DNA of 10,873 nucleotides from CAZSTA01 sp964609495 [NCBI: uncultured bacterium] (lineage in GTDB: Bacteria; CAZSTA01). Shown here piece after piece: positions 1 to 6,346 of the stretch (position 1 is the stretch's first letter; each line of letters starts with the position of its first letter). The notes beneath the pieces are model-generated. The model had not been told where the DNA came from and did not search any database. It saw only the letters and a list, made by a program, of their open reading frames with translations. The position numbers and the translations under genes are program-made. The stretch is from positions 1 through 10,873 of the forward strand of contig CAZSTA010000122.1 in NCBI GenBank assembly GCA_964609495.1, given 5' to 3'.

Positions 1-96
1 CTTTATTCAGAATTTATCCATCTCGGATACGAATATCTATTTTCCCCTTCATCTCTATTATCCTAAAAATGGGGGGAAGTTTCAACTATTTTTGCC

Positions 97-1737
97 TCAA
101 CTAGTTCTCGCTCTAAGTGAACGTAACTTATTCTTAATCAGCCTTATTATCTGATATATCTCCTCCCCTTTTAAGATGATGGATACTGTTATATATACCG
201 CTACACTCCCCAGTAACGATGTGGCTACTTGAATCATTGAGAAGAGAAATTTACTTGTATCCGTAAGCGCTTCTAAACCAGTGGATATCAGAAAGGCTGT
301 CAATCCTAGTGCTAGGGAAGACAAAACCATTTTTAGGATCGCAAATATAATCCTTCGCAGGCCGATCCCCTTTAATCTACGTTGAGCGAGCCAGAAGAGG
401 ATGAGCGTATTGACTATACCAGCAATCGAGGTTGCCAGAGCTAACCCTCCTACTTTCATAGGACCTATCAAGATCAGATTCAGAACTATATTTAGTCCAA
501 CGGAGAAAGCACCGATTATCATCGGAGATTTGGTGTCTCCTAAAGCATAGAAGAGGCGATTAAGGAGATGAACAGTTCCATATCCGAAGAGACCAAAAGA
601 ATAATAGAAAAGAGCGATCGCAGTTATAGCTGTGGCTTGACTGGTAAAACGGTGCCTTTGAAAGATCAGACGGATAAGGGGATACCTCAGGACCATCAAT
701 CCCACGGCGGAAGGTAAAAGGATGAAGAAGATAAGCCGAACCGCCTCGGATAAACTATCCTTCAAGCCAGATGTATCATCTTCAGCTACCTGTTTGGCGA
801 AGAGAGGTAGGGATACAGTTGAGATCGCCACTCCAAAGACGCCATAGGGAAGTTGAATTAACCTGGTGGCATATTGCATAGCGGAGATACTTCCCTCAAT
901 TAAGCCCGAGGCTAGCTTTCTATCCACCAGTATATTGAGCTGAGTGACAGCTAACCCTAGAGCGACCGGTCCCATAAGGCGAAGGATCTCTTTAATTCCC
1001 GGATGATCTAGGGAAGGGATGAACTTAAATCTAAAGCCCCGCTTTACTACACTTGGGACCTGAATTAGCCACTGTCCCATACCTCCCACCAGAACTCCTA
1101 AGGCGGCGGCATAGATCGGATTGCCCAGCGAAGGGCTCAACACCACAATAAAAGCGATCTCGGTTATAGAGAGCATAATGGGGGCGATAGCCGGCCATAG
1201 GAAGTGCTGATGAGAATTGAGCATCCCCATAGTAAGAGCGGCTAGGGAGATAAATCCTAGAAAGGGGAACATTATCCTCGTCAAAGAGATGGTCAGATTC
1301 AACTTCTCTATATCATTTTTAAAATTAGCAACGGTCAATCCTCTAACGAGTAGGGGAGAAAATAATATCCCTACTGCAAGAGCTATTAATAACACTATAA
1401 CTAGCAGGCTGAATACTATATTCGCTAACTTCCAAGCCTCTTCCTTGCTCTCCTTAGTTAGATAATAGGTAAAGACGGGGATAAAAGCGGTGCTTAAAGC
1501 TCCCTCCGCGAGTAATTGACGGAGGAAGTGAGGGATAGTATATGCTATCGAAAAGGCATCATATTGACCGCTAGCTCCGAAATAAGCGGCGATCACCACT
1601 TCCCTTGCCAAGCCCAATACTCGGCTTAATAGGGTCGCTAGCATAACTATTCCAGTGAGCTTCGCTATCCTTCCCCTTCTGGTTTCACTTGCTATCTCTT
1701 GGGGGAACTCTCCAATATCTCTCTGAGATTCAGTCAT
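97..1737 (-). CDS. murJ: Lipid II flippase MurJ (MviN family)
   Basis: Integral inner-membrane protein of the MurJ/MviN branch of the MOP superfamily. The family flips the peptidoglycan precursor lipid II from the cytoplasmic to the outer face of the membrane. The 546 residues are strongly hydrophobic, with about 14 segments after a ~27-residue hydrophilic N-terminus. The core motif SRVLGLARE (38-46) and the stretch RQLLAEGALSTAFIPVF (73-89) are typical. R39, R45, D60 and R73 match the spacing of the essential R18, R24, D39 and R52 of E. coli MurJ, and R292 in the YATRLIQLP segment aligns with R270, so the flippase looks functional. The ATG at 1737 has only a weak purine-rich SD (AAGAG). No other start gives a better one, though the tail before residue 27 is not conserved in the family. 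Stop is TGA at 97. It appears to be a single gene, with 328 bp free upstream. Confidence 0.95.
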   Translation of the reverse strand: MTESQRDIGEFPQEIASETRRGRIAKLTGIVMLATLLSRVLGLAREVVIAAYFGASGQYDAFSIAYTIPHFLRQLLAEGALSTAFIPVFTYYLTKESKEEAWKLANIVFSLLVIVLLIALAVGILFSPLLVRGLTVANFKNDIEKLNLTISLTRIMFPFLGFISLAALTMGMLNSHQHFLWPAIAPIMLSITEIAFIVVLSPSLGNPIYAAALGVLVGGMGQWLIQVPSVVKRGFRFKFIPSLDHPGIKEILRLMGPVALGLAVTQLNILVDRKLASGLIEGSISAMQYATRLIQLPYGVFGVAISTVSLPLFAKQVAEDDTSGLKDSLSEAVRLIFFILLPSAVGLMVLRYPLIRLIFQRHRFTSQATAITAIALFYYSFGLFGYGTVHLLNRLFYALGDTKSPMIIGAFSVGLNIVLNLILIGPMKVGGLALATSIAGIVNTLILFWLAQRRLKGIGLRRIIFAILKMVLSSLALGLTAFLISTGLEALTDTSKFLFSMIQVATSLLGSVAVYITVSIILKGEEIYQIIRLIKNKLRSLRARTS

Positions 1738-2065
1738 ATATCGCTACTCTTTCGCTCTTTATCCTCATATCCTAATATAGGTTGGGTACATATTCTATCA
1801 TAAAGTAAAATTCTTGCTTTTCAGGACACTTATCTTAACCTTTTCTCTTACATTCCATCTTCTCAGATACAGATAGCTTGATATTATGATAACATAGAGA
1901 GATTTAGGAGTCAAGAGGATTAAAAATATTATTCTAGCTAGACAACCTACCGATTATAACTTCGATTAAGATCATCATCTCTACTTATAGATTATATCGC
2001 TAAAAAGAAAAAGAGCCAGATCGCTGAGGTCTGACCCTTCCTGGAATATTTCGCTTAATCTTAAC
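1738..2065. other. Intergenic region upstream of murJ
   Basis: This 328-base AT-rich stretch carries no convincing ORF. It holds the terminator of the small gene to its right (2002-2037) and must contain the murJ promoter on the minus strand. The best -10-like elements (TATGAT or TAGAAT on the minus strand near 1795-1805) lack a good -35 partner, so I do not call a promoter. Confidence 0.5.
2002..2037 (-). terminator. Rho-independent terminator of the 2066-2374 gene
   Basis: On the minus strand GGGTCAGA (2037-2030) pairs with TCTGGCTC (2020-2013) over 8 bp including two G-U pairs, around a 9-nt loop. It is followed directly by TTTTTCTTTTT (2012-2002). It lies 29 bp after the stop codon of the upstream gene, the expected position. 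Confidence 0.85.
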
Positions 2066-2374
2066 TTAACCTGCCTTCCTCAACTTTTCTATCCCTCTGC
2101 TAGGCCATATTCTCCTAATGCTATAAATACATCTATACAGCCACCTTTTCTCCCTAAGCTTCCTCCGTTTTATCGCTTCATTAAGTTCTGTAATTAATTG
2201 CTTAGGAGTTATATTGTGATCAGCGGCGAAGAAGAGAATAGGCTTTCGAGGAACTTCTGGCCCCTCGAAGGCACTCACTCCGTATCTATGGAACACCCTC
2301 CTACACTCAGGATATCGGGCTGTTACCTCTTCAATCGTCATCTTGCTATGAATCTTATCACGTAGACTTGACAT
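2066..2374 (-). CDS. Small DUF1858/DUF542 (ScdA-N)-like domain protein
   Basis: A 102-residue protein. The stretch MTIEEVTARYPECRRVFHRYG (12-32) followed by an EGPE turn, a FFAADHNITPKQL segment and LITELNEAI matches, by eye, the small helical DUF1858/DUF542 module. In that family the module stands alone or at the N-terminus of ScdA/YtfE-like and NnrS-associated proteins. Many members carry a Cys-containing GCGGPE-type turn there; here it reads SAFEGPE, so the turn cysteine is missing. The only cysteines are C24 and one in the tail. After about residue 68 comes a Lys/Arg-rich tail (KRRKLREKR and on) that may bind nucleic acid or a membrane surface; that is inference. Start ATG at 2374 has SD-like GGGGGGATAAAG directly before it. 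It is a single-gene unit ending at a strong terminator. Exact function is unknown. Confidence 0.75.
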   Translation of the reverse strand: MSSLRDKIHSKMTIEEVTARYPECRRVFHRYGVSAFEGPEVPRKPILFFAADHNITPKQLITELNEAIKRRKLREKRWLYRCIYSIRRIWPSRGIEKLRKAG

Positions 2375-2791
2375 CTTTATCCCCCCTTGAGGGCAGCCGA
2401 GAGCCTTATCCTTATTAAGAGGTAATTTTTTACAACCTCATTCGCCTTGTCCTCTATTCCTTGTGCCTCCTCTTATAGAAAACTTGAATTGAACTCTAGT
2501 AAATTGGAACTTATTAACTCAAACCTCCCCCCTAATGCTTAATACGTGATTTGAGGAAAGCTCATAACTGGTGTGTAAATTTTGCCACAACGAAGACAAG
2601 GCTCGTCCCAAATAAGGCTGAACAACCGCCTACCCGAATATTTGTTGTATGATAGTAAAGCAAAAATTATGCCAATGTAGCGGTATCATTAAGGAGGGCA
2701 CTAAATTAATCTATATTCTTATAGTCGTAGATGAATTATATCCAATCACTATTAATACTAAAACAGGACAAATTATGTTTCATTCCTTTCC
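2375..2791. other. 417-bp intergenic region, mostly featureless
   Basis: AT-rich stretch between the DUF1858-like gene and the URO-D gene. I see no RNA gene, no array and no long ORF on either strand. The only candidate is the 48-codon plus-strand ORF at 2649-2795, listed separately. A short open stretch on the minus strand just before 2374 has no start codon and follows a stop, so I do not call it. Confidence 0.5.
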
Positions 2792-2795
2792 CTAA
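2649..2795 (+). CDS. Doubtful 48-codon ORF, possibly a degenerate gene end
   Basis: ATG at 2649 to TAA at 2795 encodes 48 residues beginning MIVKQKLCQCSG and ending TKTGQIMFHSFP. It has a CxC pair and a hydrophobic middle (LIYILIVVDELYPI). The composition looks protein-like, but there is no ribosome binding site before the ATG and no promoter. The stop overlaps the 3' end of the convergent URO-D gene by four bases. It could be chance, or the remains of a C-terminal protein fragment. I recognise no family. Confidence 0.22.
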   Translation: MIVKQKLCQCSGIIKEGTKLIYILIVVDELYPITINTKTGQIMFHSFP

Positions 2796-3856
2796 TTGTA
2801 ATACCCGAAATCCTCGACCGCTTCGAAGAAGGCTACCACATTGTTCCAAGGGATGCTCGCCTCGATGTCATAAGCAGGAGCGGCTATGAATCCTCCTCCT
2901 CTTCTCATCGTCTCTATCCGCAACTTAACCTCCCCTCTTATATCCTCTGGACTGCCAAACTGCCAAAGAGAGGCGCTGCCTATCGCCCCGATGAAGGATA
3001 GCCTTTCTCCATATAGCTCCTTCAACTTAGCAGGGTTCATAACATCGGGTTGAACTGGGTGAAGCAGATCGACCCCGATCTCGATCAGATCTGGAATGAT
3101 GGGTTCTATATATCCATCGCTGTGATAGAAGATATGAATCTCTGGCTTTACGCTCTTGGCAGCCGCTATAACCTCAGCTAAATGCGGTTTCAATAGCTTT
3201 CGCCACATAGTGGGACTGATGATCATCCCGGTTGGCATTCCCACATCGTCATCTAGGGCGAGGATATCTGCATCTGCCTGCGCGACAACAAGGCTATTAT
3301 GAGCTGTCATATCGCTGATTTGATCGAAGAGATAAGTGGCTAGCTCTGGCTCATACACTAAATCCCCCAATAGCTTCTGAAATCCCCTCAATCTCCAAGC
3401 ACTCTCGAATATCTCCCCTCCTAGATGAGGCAGATGAGCAATTACCGCCAGGTCCTTTTTATGAAGTTCTTCAACCTCCTGTTTCAGATATCGGTAGCGA
3501 TATTCAGCGGTGATATCGGGGAATTTATACTCTCTTATCTCCTCGATAGTTGTAGCTTCACTTAGAGGATTAACTTCCTTGAGATCGGGCTTATATCCCC
3601 ATTCACTATAGGTTTTTAAGATGGATATCTCTCCGATATCTATATCCTTAGGTAGTTTTTGGAGATACTCGGTGAAATCTAATTCCCTTCGACTAGATTC
3701 GAAGTGGAGGGGGCGAATTTCGATACCAAAGTAATCGGAGGTATCTTCGGGAGCCATCTTCTTCGAGAACCATTCTCCCGGCCATATAATCGTCTTGGGA
3801 ACTTTATCAGGTTCTTTCCTAGCTAGAGTGGTCAATACCCTCTCTCTTGGAGTCAT
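2792..3856 (-). CDS. URO-D superfamily protein (uroporphyrinogen decarboxylase / cobamide methyltransferase fold)
   Basis: A 354-residue single-domain TIM-barrel protein of the URO-D superfamily (PF01208). The N-terminus MTPRERVLTTLARKEPDKVP is the family signature. Other family blocks are LALDDDVGMPTGMIISP (200-215), FYHSDGYI (243-250), DLIEIGVDLLHPVQP (256-270), ERLSFIGAIG (284-293) and a GGGFIAAPAYDI block near 320-331. The superfamily includes HemE and the corrinoid-dependent methyltransferases MtaA, MtbA and CmuA. The last group binds zinc through an HxC motif and a later Cys. This protein has HSDG at 245-248 and no cysteine anywhere, so neither the zinc-thiolate chemistry nor a heme role is supported. 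Substrate unknown; in this subgroup methyl-group or aromatic/glycoside metabolism is often suspected. ATG at 3856 follows SD AAAGGGTGA. No heme or corrinoid gene is visible beside it. Confidence 0.85.
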   Translation of the reverse strand: MTPRERVLTTLARKEPDKVPKTIIWPGEWFSKKMAPEDTSDYFGIEIRPLHFESSRRELDFTEYLQKLPKDIDIGEISILKTYSEWGYKPDLKEVNPLSEATTIEEIREYKFPDITAEYRYRYLKQEVEELHKKDLAVIAHLPHLGGEIFESAWRLRGFQKLLGDLVYEPELATYLFDQISDMTAHNSLVVAQADADILALDDDVGMPTGMIISPTMWRKLLKPHLAEVIAAAKSVKPEIHIFYHSDGYIEPIIPDLIEIGVDLLHPVQPDVMNPAKLKELYGERLSFIGAIGSASLWQFGSPEDIRGEVKLRIETMRRGGGFIAAPAYDIEASIPWNNVVAFFEAVEDFGYYN

Positions 3857-4009
3857 TATATATCACCCTTTCCTAACCATTTACTTAACAACTCTTTTCC
3901 GCTCCTCTGTGATATCTGGTGGTCCCCCTTAACGATGTTGATATATAATAAGCATTAATGTATAATGTACTGACAGATCACATCTGGACTATCAAACTTC
4001 GAACGAAGC

Positions 4010-4030
4010 CCCGAGGCTTGTCCCGTTCTG
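4010..4030. repeat. Short palindromic element, partial copy of the 4750 hairpin
   Basis: Contains the 12-mer CCCCGAGGCTTG (4010-4021 region), the same as one arm plus loop of the perfect hairpin at 4750-4769 read on the other strand. Locally AAGCC-ccga-GGCTT makes a small hairpin flanked by GAACG/CGTTC. It looks like a decayed copy of a REP-type element. Confidence 0.4.
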
Positions 4031-4082
4031 CGTCACCCTTTTAGCTCTTGTTAAAGTTATAGTAAATCCTACAGGAAGAACC

Positions 4083-4246
4083 TCAAAACAAGCTCCTGAC
4101 TAAAGAGGAAGCTGCGGCCTCCGGATTTACCGCTTGCAATCCTTCATTTAAACCTGCCCTAAATAGGCGTTTGTCAGCAGTAACTAAGACTATATCATTC
4201 CCTGACTGTTCTAGAAAGCGCTAGCATCAAGATAAAAGTGATTCAC
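4083..4246 (-). pseudogene. Internally deleted VapC-like PIN-domain toxin
   Basis: One base after the antitoxin stop codon, GTG at 4246 opens a frame reading VNHFYLDASAF and then TAG (4211). That is the classic PIN-domain N-terminus, with the first catalytic Asp in YLDAS. A second reading frame then shows a PIN C-terminus, SGNDIVLVTADKRLF continuing to NPE and ending with TGA at 4083-4085. It includes the TAD segment carrying the late conserved Asp. Intact VapC proteins are about 130 residues. Here roughly the middle two-thirds is missing and the two ends are in different frames, so no functional RNase can be made. The SD for this gene lies inside the end of the antitoxin gene (GAGAGGAG), as in an intact vapBC operon. 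I infer that an internal deletion inactivated the toxin. Confidence 0.8.
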
Positions 4247-4247
4247 C

Positions 4248-4544
4248 TCAAAACTCCTCTCGCATCTTGATCACTAAATCACTTAACTTTTCATCAGGAG
4301 GAATGCGGTTATCGAGCATCTTCCTGGCTTCTTGGACGGAGATCACCTTATCATAATCTCCTAGGATTACAGCTAACTGCTGATCTAGAAGATCAACCTC
4401 CTCATTGGCAGATCTCTTCTCTAAGGCTTCTAATATAGCTAGGGTGATAAAATCGTCAAGTCTATAATCTCGATTAAGATAGAGGAAATCTTTGAGTTTG
4501 GCATATATCTCCTCAGGTATTTCAACTTTAATTATTTCTCCCAT
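4248..4544 (-). CDS. Orphan VapB-like antitoxin (ribbon-helix-helix-like N-terminus)
   Basis: A 98-residue acidic protein. GEIIKVEIPEEIYAKLKDF (2-20) followed by YRLDDFITLAILEALEKR (27-44) has the strand-helix-helix layout of RHH/CopG-type antitoxins: an N-terminal DNA-binding and dimerisation part, then a C-terminal acidic segment that would wrap the toxin. It sits directly upstream of a wrecked PIN toxin with 1-base spacing, so it is the antitoxin of a former vapBC pair. I start it at ATG 4544. A TTG five codons upstream (4559) is possible but lies inside a hairpin stem. Oddly, the only strong SD (AGGAGGTGA, 4611-4603) is about 58 nt before the ATG, with a 44-nt inverted-repeat structure between. 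With no partner toxin, it may now act only as an autoregulator or neutralise related toxins elsewhere; that is inference. Confidence 0.72.
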   Translation of the reverse strand: MGEIIKVEIPEEIYAKLKDFLYLNRDYRLDDFITLAILEALEKRSANEEVDLLDQQLAVILGDYDKVISVQEARKMLDNRIPPDEKLSDLVIKMREEF

Positions 4545-4553
4545 AGAGAAATC

Positions 4554-4597
4554 GTGCAAGGGGGCTGCCGAGTTTTAGTCGGCAGGGGGAATTGCAC
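4554..4597 (-). promoter_or_regulatory. Inverted-repeat hairpin between SD and start of the antitoxin gene
   Basis: Outer arms GTGCAA (4597-4592 on the minus strand) and TTGCAC (4559-4554) enclose inner arms CTGCCGA (4585-4579) and TCGGCAG (4571-4565) around a 7-nt loop. Unpaired C-rich stretches lie between the two stems on the minus strand. It lies between SD AGGAGGTGA (4611-4603) and ATG 4544. If folded it would leave about 14 nt between SD and ATG. It is either a translational control element or a small palindrome inserted into the leader. Confidence 0.6.
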
Positions 4598-4671
4598 AGG
4601 TTTCACCTCCTTTCTCTAAGTTTTCTTATCTGGTTTACTTGTGCCTTGTATATTCTCTACCCACATTTCTT

Positions 4672-4719
4672 AATATTCTAAATATACTTTAATATACTAA
4701 ATTTTTGTTGTCTTATCAA
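4672..4719 (-). promoter_or_regulatory. Promoter and phased-repeat operator of the antitoxin operon
   Basis: On the minus strand TTGATA (4719-4714), a 17-bp spacer and TATATT (4696-4691) form a good sigma-70 promoter. On the plus strand AATATTC (4672), AATATAC (4681) and AATATAC (4691) repeat every 9-10 bp, so they face the same side of the helix and cover the -10 region. That is the usual arrangement for binding by an RHH-type autorepressor. Binding itself is inferred. Confidence 0.6.
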
Positions 4720-4721
4720 GT

Positions 4722-4740
4722 AAAAAAGGTCTTGCCGACC
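4722..4740 (-). terminator. Possible weak terminator downstream of the SDR gene
   Basis: Minus-strand GGTC-ggcaa-GACC (4740-4728) is followed by TTTTTT (4727-4722). The stem is only 4 bp, so the call is modest, but it lies after the SDR gene and before the antitoxin promoter, where a terminator is expected. Confidence 0.4.
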
Positions 4741-4749
4741 CCAATTCAT

Positions 4750-4776
4750 CCCCGAGGCAAGCCTCGGGGTTTTCTT
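4750..4776 (+). terminator. Perfect 9-bp hairpin with T-tract on the plus strand
   Basis: CCCCGAGGC (4750-4758) and GCCTCGGGG (4761-4769) are perfect inverted repeats, separated by two bases and followed by TTTTCTT on the plus strand. Formally this is a plus-strand rho-independent terminator, but no plus-strand gene lies upstream. It may block antisense transcription into the SDR gene or simply be a palindromic repeat; a partial copy lies near 4010. Confidence 0.55.
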
Positions 4777-4807
4777 AGCACGCTTCTATAACGGGAAATA
4801 TGATAAT

Positions 4808-5554
4808 CTAATTTCTCTTTCGATTTATTCTCCAGTTCAAAGAGATGAAATCCCCGCTTATGCGATCGGATTCCTCCGAACTTAGAAACATCACTAAAGG
4901 AATCACCTCCTCTGGACTCATAAGTAGGGAGCGATCTAGATCCTCCCACCTATCACGCTTCTGCTCCACCATCTTATGCATCTTAGTATCTACTTCACCC
5001 GGATAGATGGCGTTCACATTTATATCAAATTCGAGAACTTCCTCAGCTAGCGATTGAGTAAAACCTATTACTCCAAATTTAGATGCGCAATAAGCACTCA
5101 TAGTTGGAAAGCCGATCTTCCCCGCAATCGAGGAGAAGTTTATAATCTTACCCTTTCTCCGCTTCTTCATCGGGCCAAGAACTGCTTTGCAACAGAGGAA
5201 AGTTCCCTTTAGATTTATATCTATTAACCTTCCCCAATCCTCGGCCTTGACCTCATCAACGGCTCCGATGGGTTCAACTACAGCGGCGTTATTGATTAAT
5301 ATATCCACAGTCCCAAACTCCTCTATAGTTCTTCTCACCATCTCATTTACCTCATCTTCTTTTGACACATCAGTCTTAATCGCTAGAGCTTCCCCTTCCA
5401 AAGTTCGAATCTCCTCGGCTGTTTCATCGATCTCACGCTGAGTCCTAGCCGCCACTACTACCTTGGCGCCCTCTTTAGCAAAGGCGATAGCAATGGCCTT
5501 CCCGATTCCTCTTCCCCCTCCGGTTATGATAACAACTTTATCTTTTAATTTCAG
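4808..5554 (-). CDS. Short-chain dehydrogenase/reductase (classical SDR), CTG start
   Basis: A 248-residue NAD(P)-dependent oxidoreductase with a Rossmann fold. The cofactor motif TGGGRGIG is at 11-18, NNAA at 88-91, and the catalytic tetrad N114, S142, Y155 and K159 (YCASK) is complete. The C-terminus SGDFISLNWRI is the usual SDR ending; the last few residues (NRKRN) are charged. An Arg at 37 (AARTQ) at the end of strand 2 suggests NADP(H) over NAD(H), which is inference. The N-terminus KLKDKVVIITGGG needs a start at CTG 5554: an in-frame TGA lies three codons upstream, and the first conventional start (GTG 5455) would remove the cofactor site. An SD-like AGGGAG lies about 10 nt before the CTG. 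Substrate cannot be told from sequence; FabG-like and polyol or sugar dehydrogenases are alternatives. It lies 122 bp downstream of darA on the same strand. Confidence 0.88.
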   Translation of the reverse strand: MKLKDKVVIITGGGRGIGKAIAIAFAKEGAKVVVAARTQREIDETAEEIRTLEGEALAIKTDVSKEDEVNEMVRRTIEEFGTVDILINNAAVVEPIGAVDEVKAEDWGRLIDINLKGTFLCCKAVLGPMKKRRKGKIINFSSIAGKIGFPTMSAYCASKFGVIGFTQSLAEEVLEFDINVNAIYPGEVDTKMHKMVEQKRDRWEDLDRSLLMSPEEVIPLVMFLSSEESDRISGDFISLNWRINRKRN

Positions 5555-5575
5555 TATAAATCAGCTCCCTTCTAT

Positions 5576-5659
5576 TTAAGAACTTTGAGGACTGATATTA
5601 CTACCTATCAGCAATCTCAGGAGATTCTCAGTCCTCTCTAAATCCTTCTTCGCCCTCAT
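5576..5659 (-). CDS. Possible small ORF between darA and the SDR gene
   Basis: ATG at 5659 to TAA at 5576 encodes 27 residues, MRAKKDLERTENLLRLLIGS and seven more. It could form an amphipathic helix. A purine-rich AGAGAAAAG precedes the ATG at short range. It nearly fills the 122-bp gap between two genes on the same strand. I recognise no family and it may be chance. Confidence 0.3.
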   Translation of the reverse strand: MRAKKDLERTENLLRLLIGSNISPQSS

Positions 5660-5676
5660 CTTTTCTCTGGGATAAT

Positions 5677-6018
5677 TTAGCTCGTTTTTTGAGGTAAGAA
5701 AAACCTCTGAGCTTTTAGAACGAAGATAGTTGCTCCCCCAACTATCACTTCGATTGGGTGGAAGGCATGGGTTCCAGTTGGCATAGTAGCGGGTAGGGGA
5801 AGGTCGATATATCTCTCTCGGGCATGGCAGGTCTCCCGAATTATGGATATAGCCTCATCTACTCGTTCCTCTTCTACACCGATGAGGATAGTGGTGTTAC
5901 CTCCCCTTAGGAATCCTCCGGTGCTAGCCAATTTTGTGCACCGAATATTTCTCTCTGCCAACCTAAACAGGAGATTGGGCGAGTCTCGATCTTGCACTAT
6001 CGCTATTAATAATCTCAC
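5677..6018 (-). CDS. darA: Cyclic-di-AMP receptor, PII-like DarA/PstA family
   Basis: A 113-residue homotrimeric PII-like signal protein (DUF970, PF06153). The family signature is continuous: MRLLIAIVQDRD at the N-terminus, TKLASTGGFLRGGNTT (28-43) forming the nucleotide pocket, IGVEEERVDEAISII, and HPIEVIVGGATIFVL (87-101) near the C-terminus. Length and motif order match the Bacillus and Staphylococcus proteins, which bind c-di-AMP but whose downstream partner is still poorly defined. It implies that the organism makes c-di-AMP, although no diadenylate cyclase is in this window. Start is GTG at 6018, eight bases after AAGGAGAG. The upstream tRNA-Ala is cut off by a terminator, so the gene needs its own promoter; I see no convincing one in 6019-6090. 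Transcription may continue into the SDR gene. Confidence 0.93.
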   Translation of the reverse strand: MRLLIAIVQDRDSPNLLFRLAERNIRCTKLASTGGFLRGGNTTILIGVEEERVDEAISIIRETCHARERYIDLPLPATMPTGTHAFHPIEVIVGGATIFVLKAQRFFLPQKTS

Positions 6019-6081
6019 TTTTACTCTCTCCTTTCTCTATTTGGTCACTACATTTATCAACCTCCCTGGTAGATAGATGAT

Positions 6082-6129
6082 TAATAAAAAACTCCCGCCA
6101 CCAGTAACTGGCATTACCAGGACAGGAGT
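6082..6129 (-). terminator. Terminator of tRNA-Ala
   Basis: Minus-strand ACTCCTG (6129-6123) pairs with CGGGAGT (6097-6091) over 7 bp including one G-U. An inner CTGG/CCAG stem lies within, and a T-rich tract TTTTTTATTAA (6092-6082) follows. It separates the tRNA from darA. Confidence 0.8.
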
Positions 6130-6188
6130 ATTACCTTCAGCAACGCACTCTCTTCACTAAGCATTGATTGAGAGAGAATATCAGAATA

Positions 6189-6263
6189 TGGTGGAGCTGG
6201 TGGGAATTGAACCCACGACCTTCTCCATGCCAAGGAGACGCGCTCCCCCTGCGCCACAGCCCC
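6189..6263 (-). tRNA. tRNA-Ala (anticodon GGC)
   Basis: The cloverleaf folds fully on the minus strand. Acceptor arm GGGGCTG (6263-6257) pairs with CAGCTCC (6199-6193) with one G-U. The D stem is GCGC/GCGC, with a short 7-nt loop. The anticodon stem TCTCC/GGAGA holds loop TTGGCAT, giving anticodon GGC, which reads GCC. The T arm GTGGG-TTCAATT-CCCAC is canonical. The discriminator is A and the CCA end is encoded (6191-6189). It is flanked by its own promoter and terminator. Confidence 0.97.
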
Positions 6264-6287
6264 ATATCAATCCCTCGGTCTAATTAT

Positions 6288-6316
6288 ATTATACTAGAGG
6301 ATTGAGAAAATGTCAA
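6288..6316 (-). promoter_or_regulatory. Consensus sigma-70 promoter of tRNA-Ala
   Basis: Minus-strand TTGACA (6316-6311), a spacer of exactly 17 bp and TATAAT (6293-6288): both hexamers match consensus perfectly. The predicted transcription start is about 18 bp before the mature tRNA 5' end. This strength is normal for a stable RNA gene. Confidence 0.9.
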
Positions 6317-6346
6317 GAGTTTTTTCATAAATATCGGAAAATTTCG

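Noticed and set aside
1-96. Short minus-strand ORF after murJ (begins MKGKIDIRIRDG)
   Set aside because: Twelve codons only, with a weak ribosome binding signal and no recognisable family.
4746-4949. Minus-strand ORF overlapping the 3' end of the SDR gene
   Set aside because: Out-of-frame shadow; the SDR frame has a complete family match to its usual C-terminus.
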